Part shown: in pieces, positions 17,362 through 24,780 of the stretch
Numbering within the stretch: the first letter of the stretch is position 1
How the letters are laid out: each line of letters begins with the position of its first letter
From: an uncultured Prevotellaceae bacterium
Lineage (GTDB): Bacteria; Bacteroidota; Bacteroidia; Bacteroidales; Muribaculaceae
Assembly (NCBI GenBank): GCA_900319525.1
Contig: ONOU01000019.1
Span: forward strand, 1-53,592
Length of the DNA stretch: 53,592 nt
Reading direction: 5' to 3'
Translations under genes and position numbers: made by a program
Notes under the pieces: generated by a model
The model's database searches: none
Told to the model about the DNA's origin: nothing
The model's input: only the letters and a program-made list of their open reading frames with translations

Positions 17362-18696
17362 TTAGTTTTTGCGTTTCTTGTCCTCGATGATGAACACGCA
17401 GGCGGCACCCACGATGAGCAGGATGCCAGCCAGCAGGAGCATATTACCCTGCACGCTGCCCATGGCGGCCAGCAGCACGCCACCCAGTGCGGCGGCGACA
17501 ATCTGCGGGATGCAGATGGTGCAGTTGAACAGGCCCAGGGCGGTGCCCATGCGGCTGCTGCCCTCAAAGGCGTTGGTCACCATTGTGAACGGCATGGCCA
17601 GCATGGCGGCCCAGGCGAAGCCGATGAAGAAGTAGGGTACAAACAGCATGTACTGGTTGTGGATATAGGGTACCATGGCGAAGCCGATACCGCCGATGAT
17701 CAGGCTCAGCGCATAAGCCACCTTGATGTTCTTGAACTGCGGCAGAACCACGGCCCACAGCACGCTGCCGATGGCCTGCACGGCAAACAGGATGCCCACC
17801 CAGTTGCCGGCCAGCTGATAGCCCTCGCTAGCAGCATCGGTGGTGCCCCACACGGTGTCGGCGATAGTGCCGTTGGTATAGGTCCACATGTACATGAATG
17901 CGGCCCAGCAGAAGAACTGAACCAGACCAACCTCAAAGAATACCCTGAGGGCGTGCTTGCGCTGCTCTGGGCTCATATCGGTGGCTGCGGTCTGCCCGCT
18001 GCCTTGACCCTCGGCATTGGCGGCAGCGTTAAACTCGGCCATCTCGGCAGGAGTGTATTCCTTCACGTTGCTGATGGTGTAGATGACACACAGGATGAGG
18101 ATCGCTGCGCCCACATAGAAGGACCACTTCACGCTGTCGGGCACTACGCCTTCGGGAGCCACGTTGGCGATACCGGTGGCGGTGAACAGGAAGGGGAAGA
18201 TGTAGCCCACCAGCGAGCCTGCGTTGCACAGGAAGGACTGGATCGAGTATGCCTTGGCCTTCTGCTTCTCGTTGACCATGTCGCCCACCATCATCTTGAA
18301 GGGCTGCATCGCCATGTTGATGCTCGTGTCGAGGAACATCAAGGCAATCAGGCCAAAGGTCATTGCTCCAGCAACGGTCAAGCCAAATGAGCCGGCGTTG
18401 GGCAGCAGGCACATCACGATGATGGCTGCCATGGCGCCAATCAGCAGATAGGGGATGCGGCGGCCCCAGCGGCCCAGCCACGTCTTGTCACTGAAGTAGC
18501 CCACAAGCGGCTGTACCACCATTCCCATCAACGGCGGCAAGATCCAGAAGTAACTCAGGTTGTGGGGGTCAGCGCCCAAGGTGGCAAAGATGCGGCTGAT
18601 GTTTGCGCTCTGCAGTGCGTAGGCAATCTGCACCCCAAAGAAACCGAAGCTGATGTTCCACAGCTGGTTGAATTTCAAATCCGGTTTAGTCTTCAT
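17362..18696 (-). CDS. MFS sugar transporter (GPH/SLC45-like), probable maltose or maltodextrin importer
   Basis: This 444-residue protein has about twelve hydrophobic membrane segments and the MFS loop signature GRRIPYLLIGA after the second or third helix (about residue 75). The N-terminal KFNQLWNISFGFFGVQ and GYFSDKTWLGRWGRR stretches resemble sugar:cation symporters often found beside amylomaltase genes in Bacteroidetes. The substrate is inferred only from the operon: the next genes are malQ and pulA. A hydrophilic loop of about 40 residues (Glu/Ala/Gln rich, about residues 215-260) separates the two six-helix halves. It is the first gene of the operon; a TATTTTTG -7 box on this strand and a LacI-type palindrome lie upstream. 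Confidence 0.85.
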   Translation of the reverse strand: MKTKPDLKFNQLWNISFGFFGVQIAYALQSANISRIFATLGADPHNLSYFWILPPLMGMVVQPLVGYFSDKTWLGRWGRRIPYLLIGAMAAIIVMCLLPNAGSFGLTVAGAMTFGLIALMFLDTSINMAMQPFKMMVGDMVNEKQKAKAYSIQSFLCNAGSLVGYIFPFLFTATGIANVAPEGVVPDSVKWSFYVGAAILILCVIYTISNVKEYTPAEMAEFNAAANAEGQGSGQTAATDMSPEQRKHALRVFFEVGLVQFFCWAAFMYMWTYTNGTIADTVWGTTDAASEGYQLAGNWVGILFAVQAIGSVLWAVVLPQFKNIKVAYALSLIIGGIGFAMVPYIHNQYMLFVPYFFIGFAWAAMLAMPFTMVTNAFEGSSRMGTALGLFNCTICIPQIVAAALGGVLLAAMGSVQGNMLLLAGILLIVGAACVFIIEDKKRKN

Positions 18697-18756
18697 AACT
18701 GTTGTTCTTTTTTATGTTATTGTGTTATTATTGGTAATCTATGGGTTATGCACCTA

Positions 18757-18764
18757 CAAAAATA
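18757..18764 (-). promoter_or_regulatory. -7 box of the alpha-glucan operon promoter
   Basis: CAAAAATA on the plus strand reads TATTTTTG on the minus strand, matching TAnnTTTG, about 60 bp before the MFS ATG. No good -33 box is visible, which fits an activator-dependent promoter. Confidence 0.5.
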
Positions 18765-18818
18765 ACACGAAGTGCGCCATTTTTATTATAAATAATGTAC
18801 AATGACCCCAAAAAAACA

Positions 18819-18834
18819 ATGCAACCGATTGCAT
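18819..18834. promoter_or_regulatory. LacI/CcpA-like operator upstream of the alpha-glucan operon
   Basis: ATGCAACCGATTGCAT is a 16-bp palindrome with one mismatched pair and a central CG. It also fits the cre consensus WTGNAANCGNWNNCA at every fixed position. It lies about 55 bp upstream of the minus-strand -7 box at 18757-18764 and about 80 bp upstream of the plus-strand -7 box at 18915. A LacI-family sugar regulator is the natural candidate, but none is encoded in this window. Confidence 0.55.
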
Positions 18835-18914
18835 TTGGACGTGAAACCATGTGCCCTCATTATTGAATTGCCTGTAATTGTTCAAGTTCTATCCATTGAT
18901 AAGGGAAAAATGCG

Positions 18915-18922
18915 TACATTTG
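18915..18922 (+). promoter_or_regulatory. -7 box of the acyltransferase promoter
   Basis: TACATTTG matches TAnnTTTG and lies about 30 nt before the GTG start at 18952. Confidence 0.5.
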
Positions 18923-18951
18923 TAGCCTAAAACAAAACAAAGGCTCAAATT

Positions 18952-19974
18952 GTGGAGAAAAAACGCTTAAACTATATAGATGATGCAAAGGCCTTGGCCA
19001 TCTTCCTGATGATTGTCGGCCACCTGGGCTACTGCAAGGTCGCTGATCTGCTGATTTATGGTTTTCACATTCCTTTATTCTTTATAGTGTCGGGCATGTT
19101 TTTTAACGCCGGCCGATCGTTGCGCGAGAATGTGGCTAGGGGCTTCAAGCAGCTGATTATTCCCTATTTGTGCTTTGAAATCATTAACTTGTCTATTGGC
19201 TGGACTTCTCCGTATCTGCACCCTGAACAGTTCCGCGGGATTTCGGGATTCGGTATTATCAAGGCTGCATTGCTGGGCATCTTGCTCGGACAGGACTATG
19301 TGACCCGAATCTCTTTTTTGCCTCTAGGACCATTGTGGTTCCTTGTTGCCCTGTTCTGGGATAGGACAATATTTGCCGCCTTGAGCAAACTGTTTAAGAA
19401 CAAGTACTTGTCGCTGGCAATTTCGTTTGTTGTCGGTCTGGGGTTGTATTTTCTCCTCTCCAAGAATGTTTTGCCGTTTAAGAGTGCCGGTACCAATATC
19501 TTCTCGATACGTTGTGCGGCCATGGCGTTGCCGTTCTATGCATTTGGATACCTGATAAAGGGCATTGACTTCAAGCAGATCAGGTATCGGCTCTGGATTA
19601 CAGTCGCACTGGCCGTTTTCTATGTCATTTCATCGCTTTACAACGGGCTTTGCGGCATTGATGAATTGCTCTTCGGAAAGAACATCGTTTTGTATTATCT
19701 TAACGCTGTCGCCGGCACATTGGCGGTAATCCTGTTTTTCAGCATGGTCGAGATGCCGGAGTATGTACACAGTGTGGGTCGCAACACGTTGCTGATTCTG
19801 GGAATGTCAGCTTTCCCGGTGTTTATCTACAAAATGATCCAGACGTTCATTATTCACGACAGCTACATTGCCCATTGGTATATTTACCTGCCGCTATCGC
19901 TGGCTTGCATCGTTGTGATTATGCCGCTGAGGAAGTTTTTCAACAGATATCTTCCTTTTGCCCTCGGCAAGTGA
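18952..19974 (+). CDS. Acyltransferase 3 family membrane protein (sugar O-acetyltransferase-like)
   Basis: This 340-residue integral membrane protein has about ten hydrophobic helices and the family's N-terminal pattern: RLNYIDDAKALAIFLMIVGH with the key His of helix 1, then YGFHIPLFFIVSGMFF. Such enzymes move acetyl or acyl groups from the cytoplasmic side onto sugars of surface polysaccharides. The start is GTG: an upstream ATG at 18910 runs into a stop within a few codons and the -7 box lies between them, so no upstream ATG works. It is transcribed away from the alpha-glucan operon and lies before ychF. The substrate is unknown, possibly the polysaccharide built by the locus downstream. 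Confidence 0.85.
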   Translation: MEKKRLNYIDDAKALAIFLMIVGHLGYCKVADLLIYGFHIPLFFIVSGMFFNAGRSLRENVARGFKQLIIPYLCFEIINLSIGWTSPYLHPEQFRGISGFGIIKAALLGILLGQDYVTRISFLPLGPLWFLVALFWDRTIFAALSKLFKNKYLSLAISFVVGLGLYFLLSKNVLPFKSAGTNIFSIRCAAMALPFYAFGYLIKGIDFKQIRYRLWITVALAVFYVISSLYNGLCGIDELLFGKNIVLYYLNAVAGTLAVILFFSMVEMPEYVHSVGRNTLLILGMSAFPVFIYKMIQTFIIHDSYIAHWYIYLPLSLACIVVIMPLRKFFNRYLPFALGK

Positions 19975-19984
19975 AATCACATTA

Positions 19985-20033
19985 TTTTGGAGTAATGGGA
20001 GAAATAATGTAATTTTGCTGCGGATTTATCCGC
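19985..20033 (+). promoter_or_regulatory. Promoter of ychF with a start-proximal hairpin
   Basis: -33 TTTTG (19985-19989), 20-bp spacer, -7 TAATTTTG (20010-20017). GCGGAT-TT-ATCCGC (20020-20033) lies at or just past the predicted start site. It could be a DNA operator or a small 5' hairpin. Confidence 0.65.
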
Positions 20034-20068
20034 CCTGTTTATTGAAATTTCAAAACTAGATATAGAAT

Positions 20069-21172
20069 ATGTCATTACAATGTGGAATAGTGGGATTGCC
20101 CAACGTGGGCAAATCGACCCTGTTTAACTGCCTGTCGAATGCCAAGGCGCAGTCGGCAAACTTTCCTTTCTGCACCATCGAGCCCAATGTGGGCGTGATC
20201 ACCGTGCCTGATGAGCGCCTCAATGAGCTGGCCAAGCTGGTGAACCCGGCACGCATCGTGCCCACGACCGTCGAGATCGTGGATATTGCGGGTCTGGTCA
20301 AGGGTGCGAGCCGTGGTGAGGGACTGGGAAACAAATTCCTGGGAAACATCCGTGAGACCGACGCCATCATCCATGTGTTGCGTTGCTTTGATGACGAGAA
20401 CGTGACCCATGTCGATGGTACCGTTGATCCTGTTCGTGACAAGGAAGTCATTGACCTGGAGCTGCAGTTGCGCGACTTGGAGACCATCGAGAGCCGCATC
20501 AACCGCATCCAGAAGCAGGCCCAGACCGGTGGCGACCGTGAGGCCAAGGCACAATATGAGGTCTTGAAGCGTTACAAGGAAGCCCTGGAGCAGGGCCATA
20601 GCGCACGCACCGTTGAACTGGTCAACAAGGACGAGGAAAAGATAGCCCATGAGCTGTTCCTGCTCACCAACAAACCGGTGCTCTATGTCTGCAACGTGGA
20701 TGACAAGAGCGCTGTGAACGGCAACGCCTATGTGGACGCCGTGCGTGAGGCCGTCAAGGACGAGAACGCCCAGATCCTGGTGGTCGCAGCACAGACCGAG
20801 AGCGAGATTGCCGAGCTCGACGACTATGAGGAGCGCCAGATGTTCCTCCAGGAAATCGGTCTGGAAGAGAGCGGTGTGAACCGTATCATCAAGGCCGCCT
20901 ACTCCCTGCTTAATCTTGAGACCTTCCTTACCGCAGGTCCCAAGGAGGTGCGCGCGTGGACCTACCGCCGTGGCAGCAAGGCTCCGCAGTGTGCCGGAGT
21001 GATCCATACCGACTTTGAGCGTGGCTTTATCCGTGCCGAAATCATCAAGTATGACGACTACATCCATTACGGCAGCGAGGCTGCTGTCAAGGAGGCTGGC
21101 AAGCTGCACATCGAGGGCAAGGACTACGTCATGCAGGACGGTGATATCGTCGTGTTCCGCTTTAATGTGTGA
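20069..21172 (+). CDS. ychF: Redox-regulated ATPase YchF (Obg-like)
   Basis: This 367-residue cytoplasmic P-loop protein of the TRAFAC/Obg class hydrolyses ATP rather than GTP and associates with ribosomes. The G1 loop is GLPNVGKST (residues 9-17) and the G3 region is VDIAGLVKGAS. The G4 position reads YVCNVDD instead of NKxD, as known for the ATP-preferring YchF group. A coiled-coil insertion follows G3, and the TGS domain is at the C-terminus, with the HTDFERGFIRAEI signature near residue 310. Length and order are standard. Its own promoter lies at 19985-20017. A heptad array begins at its stop codon. Confidence 0.97.
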   Translation: MSLQCGIVGLPNVGKSTLFNCLSNAKAQSANFPFCTIEPNVGVITVPDERLNELAKLVNPARIVPTTVEIVDIAGLVKGASRGEGLGNKFLGNIRETDAIIHVLRCFDDENVTHVDGTVDPVRDKEVIDLELQLRDLETIESRINRIQKQAQTGGDREAKAQYEVLKRYKEALEQGHSARTVELVNKDEEKIAHELFLLTNKPVLYVCNVDDKSAVNGNAYVDAVREAVKDENAQILVVAAQTESEIAELDDYEERQMFLQEIGLEESGVNRIIKAAYSLLNLETFLTAGPKEVRAWTYRRGSKAPQCAGVIHTDFERGFIRAEIIKYDDYIHYGSEAAVKEAGKLHIEGKDYVMQDGDIVVFRFNV

Positions 21173-21266
21173 TTTTAGTTTTAAGTTTTTAGTTTTAAGT
21201 TTTAAGTAATAATAGTAAAGCTAGAACCTAAAACCTGACACCTAAAACCTAAACCTGACACCTAGC
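21173..21266. repeat. Two adjacent heptanucleotide arrays (AGTTTTA and ACCTAAA types)
   Basis: Four AGTTTTA-type heptads (21177-21204) start four bases after the ychF stop. After a short spacer come ACCTAAA, ACCTGAC, ACCTAAA, a six-base ACCTAA, ACCTGAC and ACCTAGC (21226-21266), ending 12 nt before the next ATG. These fill the whole gap between ychF and the first glycosyltransferase. Confidence 0.8.
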
Positions 21267-21278
21267 GCCAAAAGCCTA

Positions 21279-22481
21279 ATGAATAAAGTACTCCTGGTCA
21301 ATAAGTTCTATTATCCGCGGGGCGGCGACTGCGTCGTCGTCCTCAACACCGAGGCACTGCTCCGTTCTCATGGGGTGGATGTCCAGGTGTTTGCCATGGA
21401 GTATCCCGATAACCTGCCGGCCCGCTACAATGAACTGTTTGCCAGCGAGGTGGCCTTTGGCGGTGGAGTGGGCAACCAGTTGCGGGCGTTGAAGCGCACG
21501 CTGGGCATGGGCGATGTGTGTAGCCGATTTGAGGCTGTGCTTGACGACTTTAAGCCTGATGTGGTGCACCTGCACAACATCCACAGCTACCTTTCGCCCG
21601 TGGTGGGCGAGCTGGCGCACAAGCGCGGCATTCGCGTAGTGTGGACCCTGCATGACTACAAACTGTTGTGCCCGCGGTATGATTGCTTGCGTGAAGGAAA
21701 ACCCTGCGAATTGTGCTTTCAAGGGGAAAAACGCAACGTGTTGACCCACAGGTGCATGAAGGGGTCGCTGCCCGCCAGCGCCGTGGCCTGGCTGGAGGCC
21801 AAGAAATGGAACCGCAGGCTGCTGGAAAAGAATACCGATCTGTTTGTTTGCCCAAGCGAGTTCATGGCAACCCAGATGCAATCAGGCGGATTTGACCCCT
21901 CGCGGCTCAAGGTGCTCAACAATTTTCTCGATCCTGTCAAGTTCAAGCAGTATCAAGGCTTGAATAGCGCCGCACCGCGCGAGGACTACTATTGCTATGT
22001 GGGGCGCTTGTCCCACGAGAAGGGCGTTGCCGACCTGCTTGATGTGGCTTCCCGCTTGCCCTATCGGCTCAAGGTAGCCGGTGGCGGTCCGCTGGCCGAT
22101 GAATTGCGTGGCAAGTATGGTTCCTGCAAGAATATCGAATTCCTTGGGATGCTCGACGCTCCGGCGGTGGCACGCTTGCTGGCTGGCGCCCGCTTGAGTG
22201 TGGTGCCCTCGCAGTGGTATGAGAATAATCCGCTGAGCATCGTCGAGTCGTTGTGTGCGGGAACTCCTGTGGCTGGGTCGCAGATGGGCGGAATCCCTGA
22301 ACTCATTGATAGTGAGAACGGTGTCACGTTCCAGGCGTTTGACCAGGACACGATGACCACCGCCATCACCATGTCGATGACCCGCGAGTGGAACCATGAG
22401 GCAATATCCCGTGATGCGATGGAGCGGTTTGGCACGGAGCGTCATTTGAGGGTATTGTTGGACGATATTTACGCATTCTGA
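21279..22481 (+). CDS. Glycosyltransferase family 4
   Basis: This 400-residue GT-B fold enzyme would be retaining and use a nucleotide-sugar donor. The N-terminal domain has KFYYPRGGDCVVVLN (residues about 8-22) and VVWTLHDYKLLCP (about 118). The Cys-rich stretch CPRYDCLREGKPCELC is typical of a GT4 subgroup in exopolysaccharide and colanic-acid-like loci. The C-terminal domain has YYCYVGRLSHEKGVADLLD (about 237) and ENNPLSIVESLCAGTPV (about 317), containing the Glu of the E-x7-E donor motif. No signal peptide; cytoplasmic or peripheral at the inner membrane. It is the first gene of the polysaccharide region. Donor and acceptor sugars cannot be told from sequence. Confidence 0.92.
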   Translation: MNKVLLVNKFYYPRGGDCVVVLNTEALLRSHGVDVQVFAMEYPDNLPARYNELFASEVAFGGGVGNQLRALKRTLGMGDVCSRFEAVLDDFKPDVVHLHNIHSYLSPVVGELAHKRGIRVVWTLHDYKLLCPRYDCLREGKPCELCFQGEKRNVLTHRCMKGSLPASAVAWLEAKKWNRRLLEKNTDLFVCPSEFMATQMQSGGFDPSRLKVLNNFLDPVKFKQYQGLNSAAPREDYYCYVGRLSHEKGVADLLDVASRLPYRLKVAGGGPLADELRGKYGSCKNIEFLGMLDAPAVARLLAGARLSVVPSQWYENNPLSIVESLCAGTPVAGSQMGGIPELIDSENGVTFQAFDQDTMTTAITMSMTREWNHEAISRDAMERFGTERHLRVLLDDIYAF

Positions 22482-22503
22482 CCTCTCCCTTACGTTTTTT
22501 TGT

Positions 22504-22547
22504 TACCTTTGCACAATATTTTACAACTCTTGTAGTTAAAATATTGT
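22504..22547 (+). promoter_or_regulatory. Promoter with an 11-bp inverted repeat over the predicted start site
   Basis: -7 TACCTTTG lies at 22504-22511. ACAATATTTTA (22513-22523) and its exact complement TAAAATATTGT (22537-22547) are separated by 13 nt. The expected transcription start (about 22518) falls in the left arm, so the repeat fits a repressor site better than an RNA hairpin. It precedes the radical SAM gene by 21 nt. Confidence 0.55.
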
Positions 22548-22568
22548 AAAAGTTTATCGACGATAGCA

Positions 22569-23576
22569 ATGAAGAATGTGATCCAGGGCAGTCTGATCAC
22601 TACTTTCAGGTGCAATGCACAGTGCAACATGTGCAACATCTGGAAGTTCCAGACTCACCCAAGCGAAGAAATAGACGCCTCCTACTATGAGAAACTGCCT
22701 GCGGGGTTGCGCATCAACATCACAGGCGGCGAACCGACGTTGCGTCCCGATATCGACAAGATATTTGAAATCCTCTATCCAAAGTCACGACTTCTCGAAC
22801 TGAGCACCAACGGTTATAATACCCAAAAAATCGTTGAGTTGGCCAATAAATATCCCAACATCCTCATCCGCGTGAGCGTTGAGGGCCTGCCCAAGATCAA
22901 CGACGCCAAGCGCGGCATCAAGGACGGCTTTGACCATGCCCTGCGCACGATGTTGGAACTCAAGAAGACCAAGTGCAAGAACATCGGCTTCTCGGTGGTC
23001 ATTTCGCCCGACAACTACAAGGATCTGCTCTATCTGTACGACTTGTGTGTAGCACTCGACGTTGAGTTGGGCAACAGCGCCGTGCACAACTCGTGGTACT
23101 TCCACAAGGAGGACAACCAGATCGAGAGCGAGGAGGCACTGCGCCAGCATGAACTGTTTGTCAAGGCCTTGCTCACCAGCAAGCGCCGTCACTTCAAGGA
23201 CCGCCTGAAGGACTATGGCCGTGCCTACTTTAACCGCTCGATACACCGCCGCCTGCGTGGCGACACCGACGAGTACCGTCCGCCCTGCGGTGCCCTGAGC
23301 GACTTCTTCTTTATCGACCCGTGGGGTAATGTCACACCATGCAACGGCAGCGGCGAGGAGTGGATTATCGGCAACATCAAGGAGGATACCCTCGAGAACA
23401 TCATGGCCAGCGACAAGGCGCGTGAGGCCATGGAGAAGGTGCGCAACTGCAAGCGCAACTGCACCTTTATCGTTACCGAGCGCCACGACATGGTGCGCCG
23501 TCCCTGGGTGCCCATCATGTGGGTCCTCAAAAACAAGTGGCGCATCCGCAAGGGTCAGGACCTCAGCTGGGATTGA
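22569..23576 (+). CDS. Radical SAM/SPASM protein in the polysaccharide locus
   Basis: This 335-residue protein has the radical SAM cluster motif C-x3-C-x2-C at residues 15-22 (FRCNAQCNMCNIWK), followed by NITGGEPTLRPDI (the GGE SAM-binding motif, about 50-62). A C-terminal SPASM-like region has CGALSDFFFIDPWGNVTPCN and NCKRNCTF, supplying Cys ligands for an auxiliary cluster. It is cytoplasmic. The target could be a peptide, a sugar or another substrate; SPASM proteins are best known for peptide and protein maturation. No small precursor peptide was found next to it. It lies between two GT4 genes and probably shares a transcript with the second. A promoter with an inverted repeat precedes it. 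Confidence 0.85.
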   Translation: MKNVIQGSLITTFRCNAQCNMCNIWKFQTHPSEEIDASYYEKLPAGLRINITGGEPTLRPDIDKIFEILYPKSRLLELSTNGYNTQKIVELANKYPNILIRVSVEGLPKINDAKRGIKDGFDHALRTMLELKKTKCKNIGFSVVISPDNYKDLLYLYDLCVALDVELGNSAVHNSWYFHKEDNQIESEEALRQHELFVKALLTSKRRHFKDRLKDYGRAYFNRSIHRRLRGDTDEYRPPCGALSDFFFIDPWGNVTPCNGSGEEWIIGNIKEDTLENIMASDKAREAMEKVRNCKRNCTFIVTERHDMVRRPWVPIMWVLKNKWRIRKGQDLSWD

Positions 23577-23584
23577 TGTAATTC

Positions 23585-23619
23585 AGTTAACAGTTAACAG
23601 TTAACAGTTAACAGTGAAC
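23585..23619. repeat. Heptad array AGTTAAC x4 + AGTGAAC (left arm)
   Basis: Four perfect AGTTAAC heptads and one AGTGAAC, beginning eight bases after the radical SAM stop codon. They are the reverse complement of the units at 23667-23715. Confidence 0.9.
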
Positions 23620-23666
23620 AATCATGTGCTTATGATTAACTGATATCCATAACATGTTATAAAGCC

Positions 23667-23715
23667 GTTAACTATTAACTATTCACTGTTCACTGTTCAC
23701 TATTCACTATTCACT
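23667..23715. repeat. Heptad array RTTMACT x7 ending at a start codon (right arm)
   Basis: Seven heptads run in order: GTTAACT, ATTAACT, ATTCACT, GTTCACT, GTTCACT, ATTCACT, ATTCACT. The last base is immediately followed by the ATG of the next glycosyltransferase. With the inverted array at 23585-23619 it can form a long imperfect stem around a 47-nt centre. Confidence 0.9.
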
Positions 23716-24780
23716 ATGAACACGATAGCGGTCATCGGCACACGTGGTTTCCCTGGCATTCAGGGCGGTGTCGAGGTTCATAGCTATCATCTCTATACCC
23801 ACATGCGGGATGTGCGAGTGCGACTCTACCGCCGCCGCGCCTACTTGACCGCACAATCGGCCCATACCTTTCCCAATATCGAATACGTTGACCTGCCCTC
23901 GACCCGCATCAAGGGTTTTGAAGCCGTGTGGCACACGCTGCTGGCTGTACTTCATATCCTGTTTCACCGCCCTGACGTGGTGCACATCCACAATATCGGG
24001 CCCGGCATGTTCGCCCCGCTCATTCGCCTCATGGGCTTGCCTGTGGTGCTGACCTATCACAGCCCCAACTATGAGCACGACAAGTGGAATGCTCCCTCCC
24101 GCTGGCTGTTGCGTCAGTGCGAGAAACTGTCCTTGCGCTTCAGCAATCGCGTCATCTTTGTCAACAAGTATCAGATGGAGAAGTGCGGAGCCCTCGATAA
24201 GAGCGTTTTCATCCCCAACGGCATCGATGCGGTGACCCGTAGCGAGTCAACAACTTTTCTAGACAAGCACGGCATCACGCCCGGCGGTTATCTGCTGGCT
24301 GTGGGACGCCTCACGCCCGAGAAAGGACTGGAATACCTCGTTGAGGGCGCTAACCGTCTGCTGCAAGTTACTCAGGTCGTCATCGCCGGTGCCAGCGACC
24401 ACGATAGCGCCTATCGCCAGTTGCTGGAAAAGCTGGATGTCAACAAGAAAGTGGTTTTCACGGGATTCACAACAGGCGAAGATCTGCGCCAGCTCTATAG
24501 CCATGCGCGCCTGTTTGTCCTGCCGTCGGTCAACGAGGGATTCCCCATGGTGCTGCTCGAAGCCATGGCCTACGGCCTGCCCATCCTGTGCAGTGACATC
24601 CCCGGCACCCGTCAAGTCGATCTGCCCGATCAGGACTACTTCACCGTCAAGGACGTTGATTCGCTTTGTGCCGCAATTTCACGCCTGCTCGACGCTCCCA
24701 GCGAGCCTCAACACTACGACCTGGAAAAATACGATTGGCAGTCAATCGCTGCTACTACCCGCCGTCAATATCCCGTCTAA
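23716..24780 (+). CDS. Glycosyltransferase family 4 (DUF1972-like N-terminus)
   Basis: This 354-residue GT-B enzyme begins with IAVIGTRGFPGIQGGVEVHS, the pattern of the DUF1972 group of rhamnosyl- and related transferases of cell-surface polysaccharide loci. The C-terminal Rossmann domain carries YLLAVGRLTPEKGLEYLVEG (about residue 193) and VNEGFPMVLLEAMAYGLPIL (about 275), holding the two Glu residues of the donor-binding motif. It is cytoplasmic and adds one sugar to a lipid-linked intermediate; the specificity is unknown. The start codon directly follows a heptad array, so the leader is built of repeats. Its stop overlaps the stop of the converging CotH lipoprotein gene by two bases. Confidence 0.92.
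   Translation: MNTIAVIGTRGFPGIQGGVEVHSYHLYTHMRDVRVRLYRRRAYLTAQSAHTFPNIEYVDLPSTRIKGFEAVWHTLLAVLHILFHRPDVVHIHNIGPGMFAPLIRLMGLPVVLTYHSPNYEHDKWNAPSRWLLRQCEKLSLRFSNRVIFVNKYQMEKCGALDKSVFIPNGIDAVTRSESTTFLDKHGITPGGYLLAVGRLTPEKGLEYLVEGANRLLQVTQVVIAGASDHDSAYRQLLEKLDVNKKVVFTGFTTGEDLRQLYSHARLFVLPSVNEGFPMVLLEAMAYGLPILCSDIPGTRQVDLPDQDYFTVKDVDSLCAAISRLLDAPSEPQHYDLEKYDWQSIAATTRRQYPV

Noticed and set aside
23585-23715. Possible CRISPR array
   Set aside because: Units are 7 bp and contiguous, without spacers; no cas genes nearby.
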